Origin: Marinobacter lipolyticus | Lineage (GTDB): Bacteria; Pseudomonadota; Gammaproteobacteria; Pseudomonadales; Oleiphilaceae | Length of the DNA stretch: 64,000 bases | NCBI RefSeq assembly: GCF_018424605.1 | Contig: NZ_QTKT01000002.1 | Location: 62,001-126,000, forward strand | Direction: 5' to 3' | In this document: positions 18,434 to 28,030 of the stretch, in pieces | Position numbering within the stretch: the stretch's first letter is position 1 | Layout of the letters: each line of letters opens with the position of its first letter | Translations under genes and position numbers: made by a program | Notes under the pieces: model-generated | What the model was told of the DNA's origin: nothing | What the model saw: only the letters and a program-made list of their open reading frames with translations | Database searches by the model: none

Positions 18434-19834
18434 GTGAGATACATCAGTACGCGGGGCGAAGCACCCGCACTGGGCTTTGAGGATGTTCTGCTAACCGGGC
18501 TGGCCACCGACGGAGGGCTGTATGTGCCCGAGTCGCTGCCGCACTTCAGTCTGGAGGAAATTCGTAGCTGGCGCGGCCTGTCCTACAGCGAGCTGGCGTT
18601 CAATGTCATGCATCCGTTTGTGGATGATGCCATTCCGGCGGACGACTTCCGCGCCATGCTGGATGAAACCTACAGCGTGTTTGCCCACCAGGCGGTGGCG
18701 CCGCTGGTACAGCTCGACGCCAATGAGTGGGTGATGGAGCTGTTCCGTGGCCCGACCCTGGCGTTCAAGGATTTCGCGCTGCAGCTGCTGGGCCGCCTGC
18801 TGGATTACGTGCTGGAGAAACGCAAGCAGCATGTGGTCATCATGGGGGCCACCTCCGGCGATACCGGTTCCGCGGCCATCGAAGGCTGCCGTCGGTGTGA
18901 GCATGTGGATATCTTCATCCTCCACCCCCACGAGCGGGTGTCCGAGGTTCAGCGTCGCCAGATGACCACGGTCAAGGGTGACAATATTCACAATATTGCG
19001 GTTCGCGGCAATTTCGACGACTGCCAGCGCATGGTGAAGGAGAGCTTCGGCAACCAGTCTTTCCTGGGTGGCAAGACCCAGCTGGCAGCGGTGAACTCCA
19101 TCAACTGGGCGCGGATCATGGCCCAGATTGTCTATTACTTCCAGGCGTCGCTGGCGCTGGGCGGCCCCGATCGCAGCATGGCGTTTTCGGTCCCCACCGG
19201 TAATTTCGGCGACATTTTCGCCGGTTATCTGGCCAAGAAAATGGGGCTGCCGATCTCCCAGCTGGTCATCGCGACCAACCGAAACGACATTCTTCACCGC
19301 TTTATGAGCGGTAACAAATACGAGCAGCACCAGCTTGAGCATACCCTGTCGCCGAGCATGGACATCATGGTATCGAGCAATTTCGAGCGCCTGTTGTTCG
19401 ACCTGCACGGTCGCGATGGCGCCGCGGTCAAGTTGCTGCTGGAGAATGCCGCCAAAGGCCCGGTCAGCATTGAAGACTATCGCTGGCGCCACGCCCGCAA
19501 GCTGTTTGACAGCGATGCGGTGGACGATAAGGCAACGTGCGATACCATTCGCGAGATCTTCGATCGCAACGAATATCTGCTCGATCCCCACACCGCTATT
19601 GGCGTGAAGGCGGCACGTAACTGTCGCCGTGACAAGACCGTGCCGATGATCACTCTGGGCACTGCCCACCCGGCAAAGTTCCCGGATGCGATCGCCGAAG
19701 CCGGGCTGACGGTGAAACCCGAACTGCCGGCCCATATGGCGGATCTGTTCGAGCGGGAGGAACGATACACGGTGCTGGATAACAACATCGCGGGTGTCCA
19801 GGAATTCATCGCCCAGAACTGGAAGAATACCTGA
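18434..19834 (+). CDS. thrC: Threonine synthase
   Basis: PLP enzyme that converts O-phosphohomoserine to threonine. It starts with GTG at 18434 (MRYISTRGEAP). The PLP lysine is in PTLAFKDFALQLLG (near residue 112), and GATSGDTGSAA is the phosphate-binding region. The length of 466 fits the longer proteobacterial class. It is in one unit with hom, and recJ starts 6 bases after it. Confidence 0.96.
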   Translation: MRYISTRGEAPALGFEDVLLTGLATDGGLYVPESLPHFSLEEIRSWRGLSYSELAFNVMHPFVDDAIPADDFRAMLDETYSVFAHQAVAPLVQLDANEWVMELFRGPTLAFKDFALQLLGRLLDYVLEKRKQHVVIMGATSGDTGSAAIEGCRRCEHVDIFILHPHERVSEVQRRQMTTVKGDNIHNIAVRGNFDDCQRMVKESFGNQSFLGGKTQLAAVNSINWARIMAQIVYYFQASLALGGPDRSMAFSVPTGNFGDIFAGYLAKKMGLPISQLVIATNRNDILHRFMSGNKYEQHQLEHTLSPSMDIMVSSNFERLLFDLHGRDGAAVKLLLENAAKGPVSIEDYRWRHARKLFDSDAVDDKATCDTIREIFDRNEYLLDPHTAIGVKAARNCRRDKTVPMITLGTAHPAKFPDAIAEAGLTVKPELPAHMADLFEREERYTVLDNNIAGVQEFIAQNWKNT

Positions 19835-19840
19835 CCCGGT

Positions 19841-21577
19841 ATGCCCTCAAAAACGATCCTGCGTCGCCCCCGGCCCGAAGTCACCCATGGCTGGGGGCAC
19901 AATCTGCCGCCTTTGCTTCGCCGTCTGTACGCGGCCCGTGGCATCACTTCTGATGAACAGCTGAGTTATACCCTGAAGCATCTGGCCTCGCCGCTGGAGT
20001 TGCGCGGAATTGATCGTGCCGTGGAGCTGCTGTCGGAGGCCATCGCTGCTCAGCAATCGGTGATGATCCTCGGGGATTTTGATGCCGATGGCGCCACCAG
20101 TACGGCTGTGGCCATGCTGGGTCTGTCCATGCTTGGCCTGCAGAGCGTCGACTTTCGCGTGCCGAGCCGCTTTGCGGACGGCTACGGTCTCACCCCCGGT
20201 ATCATTCATCGCCTGAGGGAAGAAGGCGAGTTGCCGGATCTGTTGGTGACTGTCGACAATGGCATCTCCGCCATCGAGGGCGTCCGGGCTGCGAAAGAGC
20301 TGGGTGTTCGTGTCGTCATCACCGACCACCACCTGGCGGGCGAAACCCTGCCGGAGGCAGACGCCATTGTGAACCCGAATCAGCCGGGTTGCCCGTTCCT
20401 CAGTAAACATGCCGCCGGTGTCGGCGTGATGTTCTATGTGCTTACCGCGCTGCGAAAGCACCTGAGGGAACAGGGCAGGCTGCCGGAACCGCAACCCAAC
20501 CTCGGTACCCTGCTGGACCTGGTGGCGCTGGGCACCGTTGCCGACGTGGTGCCGCTGGATCACAACAACCGTATCTTTGTGGAACAGGGGCTGCGCCGCA
20601 TTCGCCAGGGGGAGGCGCGCCCGGGCATTCTGGCGCTGCTGGAAGTTGCGGGTCGCGACCACACCGCCATCAGCTCCACCGATCTTGGCTTCGTGGTTGG
20701 ACCGCGCCTCAACGCCGCCGGTCGTCTCGACGACATGAGCATCGGCATCGCCTGCCTGTTGGCCGACAGCCCGGACGAAGCCCGCCGCCTGGCGCAAGAG
20801 CTGGACACCTTCAACCGCGAGCGCCGCACCATCGAAAAGGACATGAAAGCCCAGGCCCAGGACCTGCTGGCGTCCATGTCCCTGGGTGTGGATGGATTGC
20901 CCTGGGGGTTGGCGCTGTTCGACCCCGACTGGCATCAGGGGGTGATCGGCATCCTCGCCGCCCGCATTCGTGAGCAGACCCATCGCCCGACGGTGGCGTT
21001 TGCCGCCGACGATAACGGCGAAGACATCAAGGGCTCCGCCCGTTCCATTCCCGGCCTGCATATTCGCGATGCCCTGGCGGTCGTGGATGCGCGGCACCCG
21101 GGCCTGATGAAAAAATACGGCGGCCACGCCATGGCCGCCGGTATGACCCTGGCGAAGGTAGACCTGAACACTTTCTGCGAGGCTTTCGACAAAGCCGTAC
21201 GGGATACCCTCACCGCGGAAGATCTGGAAGCCGCCATCGTCACCGACGGCCCGCTGACCACCGAGGAGCTGAGCCTTGACACCGCCACCCTGCTTAAACG
21301 AGCCGGCCCCTGGGGGCAGCATTTCCCGGAACCGCTGTTTGATGGCGAATTCCGCGTCGTCAGCCAGCGCATCGTCGGCGAAAACCACCTGAAACTGGTG
21401 CTCCAGCCCGCGGATGGCAACGGCATTGTTGATGGCATCGCCTTCAACACCGGCCCGGAAGTGCCGGACTACACCCGAACCGGCGCAAGGGTGGTGTACA
21501 AGCCGGACTCCAATACCTTCCGTGGCCGCACGAATCTGCAGTTGCTGGTGGATTATCTGGAACCGCTGACCTCCTGA
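19841..21577 (+). CDS. recJ: Single-stranded-DNA 5'-3' exonuclease RecJ
   Basis: DHH-family exonuclease used in recombination and mismatch repair. Metal-binding motifs are GDFDADGATSTA (about residues 78-89), the VDNG segment near 140 and TDHHLAGE (about 160). The DHHA1 part carries GGHAMAAGMTL (about 427), and a C-terminal OB fold follows to residue 578. It starts 6 bases after thrC, as in Pseudomonas, so it is likely in the hom-thrC unit. The stop is followed at once by hairpin repeats. Confidence 0.96.
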   Translation: MPSKTILRRPRPEVTHGWGHNLPPLLRRLYAARGITSDEQLSYTLKHLASPLELRGIDRAVELLSEAIAAQQSVMILGDFDADGATSTAVAMLGLSMLGLQSVDFRVPSRFADGYGLTPGIIHRLREEGELPDLLVTVDNGISAIEGVRAAKELGVRVVITDHHLAGETLPEADAIVNPNQPGCPFLSKHAAGVGVMFYVLTALRKHLREQGRLPEPQPNLGTLLDLVALGTVADVVPLDHNNRIFVEQGLRRIRQGEARPGILALLEVAGRDHTAISSTDLGFVVGPRLNAAGRLDDMSIGIACLLADSPDEARRLAQELDTFNRERRTIEKDMKAQAQDLLASMSLGVDGLPWGLALFDPDWHQGVIGILAARIREQTHRPTVAFAADDNGEDIKGSARSIPGLHIRDALAVVDARHPGLMKKYGGHAMAAGMTLAKVDLNTFCEAFDKAVRDTLTAEDLEAAIVTDGPLTTEELSLDTATLLKRAGPWGQHFPEPLFDGEFRVVSQRIVGENHLKLVLQPADGNGIVDGIAFNTGPEVPDYTRTGARVVYKPDSNTFRGRTNLQLLVDYLEPLTS

Positions 21578-21591
21578 TTAGCCGAAGATTT

Positions 21592-21623
21592 GTCGGATTA
21601 GGAGGCGCTGCCTCTAATCCGAC
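21592..21623. repeat. Short REP-like hairpin
   Basis: Inverted repeat with arms GTCGGATTAGGAGGC (21592-21606) and GCCTCTAATCCGAC (21610-21623), one bulged G and a three-base loop. The GTCGGATTA/TAATCCGAC pattern is common in extragenic palindromes of gammaproteobacteria. It sits 15 bases after the recJ stop and has no T tract. Confidence 0.7.
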
Positions 21624-21663
21624 CTACGGGCTGGCCCGGAGCGGGATGGCACTCATGTCTGCC

Positions 21664-21758
21664 GGTTTCGGTGTGGAGGTCGCTTTTCTGCAGGGACAAA
21701 GGTGTCTGAGCGCAGCGAGTTCTTTTCCCGAAAGAAAAGCGACCCCCACACCGGAACC
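21664..21758. repeat. Long imperfect inverted repeat in the recJ-prfB gap
   Basis: Arms of 26 bases (21664-21689 and 21733-21758) match at 24 positions when one is reverse-complemented. The 43-base loop contains GAGCGCAGCGAGTTCTTTTC, a string I associate with extragenic repeats in this group of bacteria. The whole recJ-prfB gap (303 bases) holds this element, the shorter hairpin before it and the prfB leader; no gene is supported, and the small open frames here look like by-products. Confidence 0.72.
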
Positions 21759-21880
21759 AGCCCCCCCACCGACCGACCCGCACAAAACAAGCCCATCCCA
21801 CAGGCTGATTTACAATCAGAATTCCGGTAGAATTCCGCCTCTGTTTTTACTCTCCATTTTCAAGAGCGAGTAAGGGTTTC

Positions 21881-22976
21881 ATGGAAATCAATCCCATTGT
21901 GACGAAGATTAAAGACCTTCGTGAGCGCACTGAAGCGCTCAGGGGGTATCTTTGACTACGATCAGCGTAGCGAACGGCTGGTCGAAGTAGAACGGGAACT
22001 GGAAATGCCCACCGTGTGGGACGATCCCGAGCGTGCTCAGGCCTTGGGCAAGGAACGCTCGGACCTCGAACTGATCGTACGCACCATCGACAACCTCACC
22101 TCCGGCCTGGAAGACGCCGAGGGCCTGCTGGAAATAGCGGCCGAGGAAGAGGACGAAGGCACCGTGGGTGAAATCGAAGCCGATCTGGAAGGCCTCGACA
22201 AGGAACTGGAGAAGCTCGAGTTCCGGCGCATGTTCTCCGGCGAAATGGACGCCAACAACGCCTACCTCGATATCCAGGCCGGTTCCGGCGGAACCGAAGC
22301 CCAGGACTGGGGCAACATGCTGCTGCGCATGTACCTGCGCTGGGCGGAACGTCGTGGATTCAAGGCGGAAATCGTCGAGTTGCAGGAAGGTGAAGTGGCC
22401 GGCATCAAAAGTGCCACCGTTCACATCCAGGGCGACTACGCGTACGGCTGGTTGCGCACCGAGACCGGTGTTCACCGGTTGGTCCGCAAGTCACCGTTTG
22501 ATTCGGGCAACCGTCGCCACACCTCATTCTCCTCGGTGTTTGTGTCACCGGAGGTGGACGACAGCTTTGAGATCGAAATCAACCCGGCGGACCTGCGTGT
22601 GGACGTGTACCGCGCCTCCGGTGCCGGTGGTCAGCACGTTAACCGGACCGAATCCGCCGTGCGTCTGACCCATAACCCCACCGGGATCGTGGTGGCCTGC
22701 CAGGCTGGCCGCAGCCAGCATCAGAACAAAGATCAGGCGATGAAACAGCTCAAGGCCAAGCTGTTCGAGCGTGAGATGCAGGAGCGCAACGCTGAAAAGC
22801 AGAAAGCCGAAGATGCCAAGGCCGACATCGGCTGGGGCAGCCAGATCCGCTCCTACGTGCTGGACGACAGCCGCATCAAGGATCTGCGCACCAAGGTTGA
22901 AACCAGCAATACCCAGTCGGTGCTGGACGGTGATGTCGACAAGTTCATCGAAGCCAGCCTGAAGATGGCGCTGTAA
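21881..22976 (+). CDS. prfB: Peptide chain release factor 2 (programmed +1 frameshift)
   Basis: RF2 reads UAA and UGA stop codons. The gene starts with ATG at 21881 and runs 24 codons to an in-frame TGA at 21953-21955; the rest continues in the +1 frame from 21954. The shift site is the classic CTT TGA C with an internal AGGGGG just upstream, so low RF2 raises frameshifting and its own synthesis. The joined product is 364 residues, with the SPF motif in [14 protein letters not shown] for stop recognition and GGQ in [18 protein letters not shown]. lysS follows 53 bases later, the usual pair. Confidence 0.97.
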
Positions 22977-23029
22977 ACCAGCGCCATCGCCACGCTAACC
23001 CGGACAATTCCCGATTTTTGCGAGCCAAC

Positions 23030-24562
23030 ATGACCGATCACACCCCGAATGCACAGCCAGAGGATAACAAGCTGATTGCCGAGCGCCGCGCCAAGCTGTC
23101 AGAGATGCGCGAGCAGGGCAACGCCTTTCCCAATGACTTCCGTCGCGACGCCACCGCCGCCGAGCTGCTGGCGAAATACGGTGACAAAACCAAGGAAGAG
23201 CTGGCGGAAATGGGCATCACCGTGGCCATTGCCGGCCGCATGATGCTGGATCGCAAGGCGTTCAAAGTGGTTCAGGACATGACCGGGCGCATTCAGATCT
23301 ATGCCTCCAAGGATGTCCAGAAAGACACCAAGCACTGGGACCTGGGCGACATCGTGGGTGTGCGCGGCGTTCTGTGCAAGTCTGGCAAGGGCGATCTGTA
23401 CGTGAGCATGGACGAGTACACCCTGCTCACCAAATCGCTGCGGCCGCTGCCGGAGAAGCACAAGGGCCTGACGGATACCGAAGCCCGTTACCGTCACCGC
23501 TACGTTGACCTGATGGTGAACGAAGACAGCCGCCGTGTGTTCCATGCGCGTTCGAAAATCATCAGCACCATGCGTCAGTACTTTACCGACCGGGATTTCA
23601 TGGAAGTGGAAACCCCGATGCTGCAGGTGATCCCCGGCGGCGCCACGGCGCGACCGTTCGTGACTCACCACAACGCCCTCGGTATCGACATGTACCTGCG
23701 CATTGCCCCGGAGCTGTTCCTCAAGCGACTGGTGGTGGGTGGCTTCGAGCGGGTGTTCGAGATCAACCGCAACTTCCGCAATGAAGGGCTCTCAACCCGT
23801 CATAATCCCGAATTCACCATGGTGGAGTTCTATCAGGCCTACGCGGATTACAACGACCTGATGGACCTCACTGAAGACATGCTGCGCACCATTACCCAGA
23901 AAGTGCTGGGCACCACCACGGTGGTGAACACGCGCACGCTCAAGGGCGGTGAAGAGGAAGTCATTGAATACGATTTCGGTAAGCCGTTCGAGCGCCTGAG
24001 CGTGGTGGACGCGATCCTGCGCTACAACCCGGACATCACCGCCGCGCAGCTGGCGGATGATGCCAGCGCCCGTCAGGTGGCGAAAGACCTTGGCATCCAC
24101 CTCAAGGAAGGCTGGGGACTCGGCAAGGTGCAGATCGAGATCTTCGAAGCGACGGCGGAGCATCGCCTGATGCAGCCGACCTTCATCACCGAGTACCCGA
24201 AAGAAGTGTCGCCCCTGGCACGCTGCAAAGACAGTGATCCGTTCGTCACCGAGCGTTTCGAATTCTTTGTAGGCGGCCGCGAGATCGCCAACGGCTTCTC
24301 GGAGCTGAACGACGCGGAAGATCAGGCCGAGCGTTTCCAGGCCCAGGTTGCCGAAAAGGACGCCGGCGACGACGAAGCTATGTTCTATGACGAAGACTAT
24401 GTCATGGCCCTGGAATACGGCCTGCCGCCGACCGCCGGTGAGGGCATTGGTATCGACCGCCTGGCCATGTTGCTGACCAACTCGCCGTCGATCCGCGATG
24501 TCATCCTGTTCCCGGCCATGCGCCCGGAACACAAGGCTGAAGCCCGCAAAGACGAGGAGTAA
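23030..24562 (+). CDS. lysS: Lysyl-tRNA synthetase, class II
   Basis: Charges tRNA-Lys. It has an N-terminal OB-fold anticodon domain (about residues 60-160) and a class II catalytic core, with motif 2 near [23 protein letters not shown] and motif 3 near [15 protein letters not shown] (close to the C-terminus). The ATG at 23030 gives 510 residues, as usual; a TTG four codons earlier is not needed. Its partner upstream is prfB. Confidence 0.97.
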   Translation: MTDHTPNAQPEDNKLIAERRAKLSEMREQGNAFPNDFRRDATAAELLAKYGDKTKEELAEMGITVAIAGRMMLDRKAFKVVQDMTGRIQIYASKDVQKDTKHWDLGDIVGVRGVLCKSGKGDLYVSMDEYTLLTKSLRPLPEKHKGLTDTEARYRHRYVDLMVNEDSRRVFHARSKIISTMRQYFTDRDFMEVETPMLQVIPGGATARPFVTHHNALGIDMYLRIAPELFLKRLVVGGFERVFEINRNFRNEGLSTRHNPEFTMVEFYQAYADYNDLMDLTEDMLRTITQKVLGTTTVVNTRTLKGGEEEVIEYDFGKPFERLSVVDAILRYNPDITAAQLADDASARQVAKDLGIHLKEGWGLGKVQIEIFEATAEHRLMQPTFITEYPKEVSPLARCKDSDPFVTERFEFFVGGREIANGFSELNDAEDQAERFQAQVAEKDAGDDEAMFYDEDYVMALEYGLPPTAGEGIGIDRLAMLLTNSPSIRDVILFPAMRPEHKAEARKDEE

Positions 24563-24566
24563 TCCC

Positions 24567-25310
24567 ATGCACCCGGTGGAGGTACTGGCCAGCCAGCTGA
24601 GGCCCGACCGGGGCTGGAGTGAACACCTGAACGCCGAATTCCGCCAGCCCTACATGCAGCAGCTGGCGGAATTTCTGGCCGATGAAGAGCAGGCCGGCAA
24701 GACCCTGTTTCCGGCCAGCCACCACTGCTTCAACGCCCTCAACAGCACGCCGCTGGATCAGGTCCGCGTGGTGATCCTCGGCCAGGACCCCTACCACGGC
24801 CCCGGCCAGGCCCACGGCCTGTGTTTCTCCGTCCGACCGGACGTACCCCCACCCCCGTCACTGGTGAATATCTTCAAGGAAATCCGCGAGGATCTGGGGG
24901 TTGAACCACCGGATCATGGCTGCCTGCAGCCATGGGCTGAGCAGGGCGTGTTACTGCTCAATAGCGTGCTGACCGTGGTACAGGGGCAGGCGGGTGCTCA
25001 TCAGGGCAAGGGCTGGGAGACGTTTACCGACAGGGTCATCGAAACCATCAACCGGGAACGGCAGGGCGTGGTGTTTCTGCTCTGGGGCAGTTACGCGAAA
25101 AAGAAAGGCCGGCACATCGACCGCAGCCGTCATCACGTGCTGGAAGGTCCGCATCCATCACCGTTGAGCGCCTACCGGGGTTTCTTCGGCTGTAAGCATT
25201 TCTCGAGAGCGAACGACTGGCTTAAACAGGAAGGTTTGGCGCCTGTAGATTGGTCGCTACCCTCAAAGGCCAAACTTCTGGAGCGCTATCACCGAGAGTC
25301 GCGAGCGTAA
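24567..25310 (+). CDS. ung: Uracil-DNA glycosylase
   Basis: Removes uracil from DNA (family 1). The catalytic water-activating motif [18 protein letters not shown] has D74; the second motif [11 protein letters not shown] has H196. The ATG is 4 bases after the lysS stop and gives 247 residues. Its last codons and TAA stop run into an inverted repeat (25310-25414), so the C-terminal tail after LLERYHRE may have been shaped by that element. Confidence 0.96.
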   Translation: MHPVEVLASQLRPDRGWSEHLNAEFRQPYMQQLAEFLADEEQAGKTLFPASHHCFNALNSTPLDQVRVVILGQDPYHGPGQAHGLCFSVRPDVPPPPSLVNIFKEIREDLGVEPPDHGCLQPWAEQGVLLLNSVLTVVQGQAGAHQGKGWETFTDRVIETINRERQGVVFLLWGSYAKKKGRHIDRSRHHVLEGPHPSPLSAYRGFFGCKHFSRANDWLKQEGLAPVDWSLPSKAKLLERYHRESRA

Positions 25311-25414
25311 GCGAGTGGCCCGGGCTACCAAAAACCGTGCGGAGCCATGGATGGCGGAGCCGAGCGTACAGGGACGTATTTACAGCGTGTTTTGGGGAGC
25401 CCGGGCCACTCGCT
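25310..25414. repeat. Inverted repeat overlapping the ung stop
   Basis: A perfect 17-base inverted repeat: AGCGAGTGGCCCGGGCT at 25310-25326 and its reverse complement at 25398-25414. Between them are 71 bases that include GCCATGGATGGCGGAGCC and CGTACAGGGACGTATTTACA, strings that look like a dispersed extragenic element. A further small palindrome, CTGGAG-CTCCAG, lies at 25413-25431. The TAA of ung uses the first base of the left arm. No gene is seen between ung and the HDOD gene. Confidence 0.72.
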
Positions 25415-25451
25415 GGAGCGGCCCACTCCAGAGTGAGCAAGGCGCCTGGAG

Positions 25452-26285
25452 CTATTTGAGCAAAGCCATGGCCGCTTCCATCTGGGCGTTCAGATCCTCT
25501 TCCTCGCTCATGTCGGAATTGGGATCAATGCCCAGCCGCCCGAACGCCGTCACGGTATTCCAGTCCATTTCCGTCCACGGATGATCAGATCCGGCAACCA
25601 GTTGCAGGTTGGCCACCGTGACCAGATCCGCAAAGTCCGCAGCCGGTACCTCGCGCTGGAAGCTGGTGTACTCCAGTGGCACGTTCTGCAGCTCTTTCGG
25701 GAAATCCCACTTCTTGAGGATTTCCGCACCCAGGCGAGGGTGCAGCTCGTCAATGACATTATCCAGCATGATGCTGCTGATCTGAATGTCCTGGTCTTCC
25801 ACATAACGCAGGATTGGCAGCACGCCGATCAGATGAACCAGGCCGGCGAGTGTCGCCTGATCCGGTTTCAGCCGGGTGTAATGCTGGGCCAGTACATGGC
25901 AAACGCCGGCCACTTCCGTACTGGTCTGCCAGGTCGCACGCAGACGCTTGTCGATCATGTCAGAGGTGGCCTGGAACATCTGTTCCATCGCCAGCCCCAT
26001 GGCCAGATTGCTGGTATAGGCCATGCCCAGCCGGCTGACCGCCATGTTGAGGTTCTCAATGGCGCGGCTGCCGCGGAACAGCGGGCTGTTGCAGACGCGA
26101 ATGATGCGGGCGGACAGCGCCGTGTCGTTGCTGATCACTTTGACCAGATCCATGATGGCGGAGTCCTCGGACTCCGCAATGTCCCGCACCTGCAGAGCTA
26201 CCTCGGGCAATGTGGGGAGCACCAGCTTGTCGTTGTCGATGGCGCTGATAAGGTCGTTCTTGATGGTTTCAACAATATTCGACAT
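25452..26285 (-). CDS. HDOD-domain protein
   Basis: A 277-residue cytoplasmic protein that is nearly all HDOD domain (about residues 15-215): LPTLPEVALQVRDIAES, then VISNDTALSARIIRVCNSPLF and NLNMAVSRLGM. HDOD domains resemble HD phosphohydrolases but usually lack the metal ligands and act in signalling scaffolds. The C-terminus is acidic (MSEEEDLNAQME). It stands alone, converging on ung across the inverted repeat. The signal it serves is unknown. Confidence 0.88.
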   Translation of the reverse strand: MSNIVETIKNDLISAIDNDKLVLPTLPEVALQVRDIAESEDSAIMDLVKVISNDTALSARIIRVCNSPLFRGSRAIENLNMAVSRLGMAYTSNLAMGLAMEQMFQATSDMIDKRLRATWQTSTEVAGVCHVLAQHYTRLKPDQATLAGLVHLIGVLPILRYVEDQDIQISSIMLDNVIDELHPRLGAEILKKWDFPKELQNVPLEYTSFQREVPAADFADLVTVANLQLVAGSDHPWTEMDWNTVTAFGRLGIDPNSDMSEEEDLNAQMEAAMALLK

Positions 26286-26402
26286 GGTCAGATGAGGTCC
26301 GTCGTTTTGATTGCTGCTGCCCGCATGGACGCCGGGCAGGCACGAAAATATTCAGATATATGAAGTACTTTATAGCAAAAACTCGGTCAAATGCCTGTCA
26401 AC

Positions 26403-27398
26403 TTATGTATCTGAATCGGCTGCGCTGTCCTGCTCCGGCACCGCATAGGGCAGTGCAAGACGATGGAGCGGCTCTTCCGGTGAGCTCTGAAGGTGCAGTG
26501 CTGAGTTCGCCGCCGTATGACGGACCACCGCCAGGCACTGGCTGGTGCCGTCGGCCAGGCGCACGCTGTTGACTATCTCGCCGACCGGCTTGTCGCCGGA
26601 AACGATGGCTGTGCCCGGGTCGGGGGCTGTGGTCACTTTCCCGGTGGCGTAACGGAACAGGCTTTTCTTGAGCTGGCCTAGGAAATGCATCCGCGCAATC
26701 ACCTCCTGCCCGGTGTAGCAGCCCTTTCGGAAGTGAATGCCGCCGACGTGTTGCCAGTTCAGCATCTGGGGAACATAGGCCCCGGTGGTCTCCGGCGTCA
26801 GGCTGGCGATCCCCGCGGCAATCTCGGCGGCGAGCCAGTCGGTCGGGGTTGTCTGGCAGTCAGCGGAGAGTACCTGTGCGACAGCGTGGGGCAGTTCGCC
26901 GATCTGCCAGAGTTCGTACCGAGGCTGGCCTTCCGCTGTGCTTTCGGTGCGGATCAGGTGGTGCTGGTCCAGCATTATGCTCGCGCCGGCATCGGACAGT
27001 GCGCTGACGTCAGCACCCAGGCGTTCCGCCAGGTCCTCGCCCAGGATGCCTATCACGCGGGCATCGTCGAGTACCGCCATGGAGGTGCCACGGAACAGCA
27101 TCAGGTATTTGCGCAGCTGGGCGGTGATGTCATCCAGCAGGGCTTCGGGCACGGTCATCAGCACATCGTCACCGTCACGAACCAGGCGGGTCAGGCAGTA
27201 GGCCCGGCCTTTGGGAGTCGAGGCTGCCGCGCGGGGCGAGAAGGTGGCCGTGACATCAGCGAGGTTCTGGCTGAACTGACCCTGGAGGAACTTGTCGGTG
27301 CCGGCGCCGGCGATGCGGATAACCTTCTGGTTTCCGGCAACCGTCCAGGCGGACGCGGGCAGAGGCTGGCTGGCATGGGGGGTGGCGGAATCTGTCAT
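26403..27398 (-). CDS. ygfZ: Folate-dependent tRNA-modifying/Fe-S protein YgfZ
   Basis: GcvT-like protein (331 residues) that uses tetrahydrofolate to support some Fe-S enzymes such as MiaB. The family motif KGCYTGQEVIAR is present near residue 228. The ATG at 27398 (MTDSATPHA) is preceded by CGGGAGTG; the longer frame upstream reaches into ygfX and is not used. It is last in the nadB-sdhE-ygfX-ygfZ cluster. Confidence 0.94.
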   Translation of the reverse strand: MTDSATPHASQPLPASAWTVAGNQKVIRIAGAGTDKFLQGQFSQNLADVTATFSPRAAASTPKGRAYCLTRLVRDGDDVLMTVPEALLDDITAQLRKYLMLFRGTSMAVLDDARVIGILGEDLAERLGADVSALSDAGASIMLDQHHLIRTESTAEGQPRYELWQIGELPHAVAQVLSADCQTTPTDWLAAEIAAGIASLTPETTGAYVPQMLNWQHVGGIHFRKGCYTGQEVIARMHFLGQLKKSLFRYATGKVTTAPDPGTAIVSGDKPVGEIVNSVRLADGTSQCLAVVRHTAANSALHLQSSPEEPLHRLALPYAVPEQDSAADSDT

Positions 27399-27412
27399 TG
27401 AACACTCCCGGT

Positions 27413-27763
27413 TCAGATGGTGCTGGCGGATGAACAACTGGGATGACCAAGTCTCAGCCACATCCGGAGTCGACGAAAATCGTCGGGCAGGATATTGCGG
27501 AGCCCGGGGCCGAGGTCGGCCAGAATCACCAGACGCGTAGGTGTTCTGGTGTCCGCTGCGCGAATTTTCAAGAGGGTGAGCCGGCGACCAATTCGGCTTT
27601 CGGCGGCCACATTGACGGGAACCGGCTCGGCGCCGTCGATGGTCGCGTATAGCTGGCCATGCTCAACGGTCAGCCGGCGAACCCTGTTGCAGGCGCGCAA
27701 AACATGATTGCCCCAGCGTCCGGAGCACCTGGGGTAAATAAGGGCGTCAATCCGGCTGGACAC
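27413..27763 (-). CDS. ygfX: YgfX/CptA-like protein, apparently lacking its membrane hairpin
   Basis: A 116-residue protein read from GTG at 27763, overlapping the 3' end of sdhE by 17 bases. The C-terminal part ([14 protein letters not shown]... to [10 protein letters not shown]) resembles the soluble domain of YgfX/CptA, and the place next to sdhE is the standard one. E. coli YgfX has two membrane helices in its N-terminal third; here only about 30 polar residues precede the domain and no hydrophobic helix is present. Either the hairpin has been lost or the gene is decayed. The assignment rests mainly on position and the domain's pattern. Confidence 0.72.
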   Translation of the reverse strand: MSSRIDALIYPRCSGRWGNHVLRACNRVRRLTVEHGQLYATIDGAEPVPVNVAAESRIGRRLTLLKIRAADTRTPTRLVILADLGPGLRNILPDDFRRLRMWLRLGHPSCSSASTI

Positions 27764-28001
27764 GGTTGATGATCATATCCACGATGCGTTGCAGATCCGG
27801 ATCTTCGGGCCGGCTCCGCTGCATGAACCACTCGAACATGTCGGTGTCTTCGCAGGACAGTAATTTCTCATAACGCGCCTGATCGTCAGCCGGCAGGTCA
27901 CGATAGACCTCTTCGACGAACGGAACCAGCAGTACATCCAGCTCCAGCATTCCGCGGCGGCTGTGCCACCACAGGCGTTTGTATTCTGTGTTCTCGGGCA
28001 T
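27747..28001 (-). CDS. sdhE: FAD assembly factor SdhE
   Basis: Small protein (84 residues) that helps attach FAD to succinate dehydrogenase. The RGM motif is seen in [14 protein letters not shown], and the acidic helix region [10 protein letters not shown] is typical. The ATG at 28001 ([10 protein letters not shown]) is preferred; a TTG eight codons upstream adds residues without family support. It follows nadB by 29 bases; both relate to flavoproteins. Confidence 0.94.
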   Translation of the reverse strand: MPENTEYKRLWWHSRRGMLELDVLLVPFVEEVYRDLPADDQARYEKLLSCEDTDMFEWFMQRSRPEDPDLQRIVDMIINRVQPD

Positions 28002-28030
28002 ACGGTTTCTCGTTCCGCTGTTCAAAAATG

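Noticed and set aside
19847..21388. A 513-codon minus-strand open frame opposite recJ
   Set aside because: recJ has complete catalytic motifs on the plus strand; the antisense product resembles no family.
21598..21873. Small open frames on both strands in the recJ-prfB gap
   Set aside because: They are built from inverted-repeat sequence and show no protein-like pattern or ribosome site.
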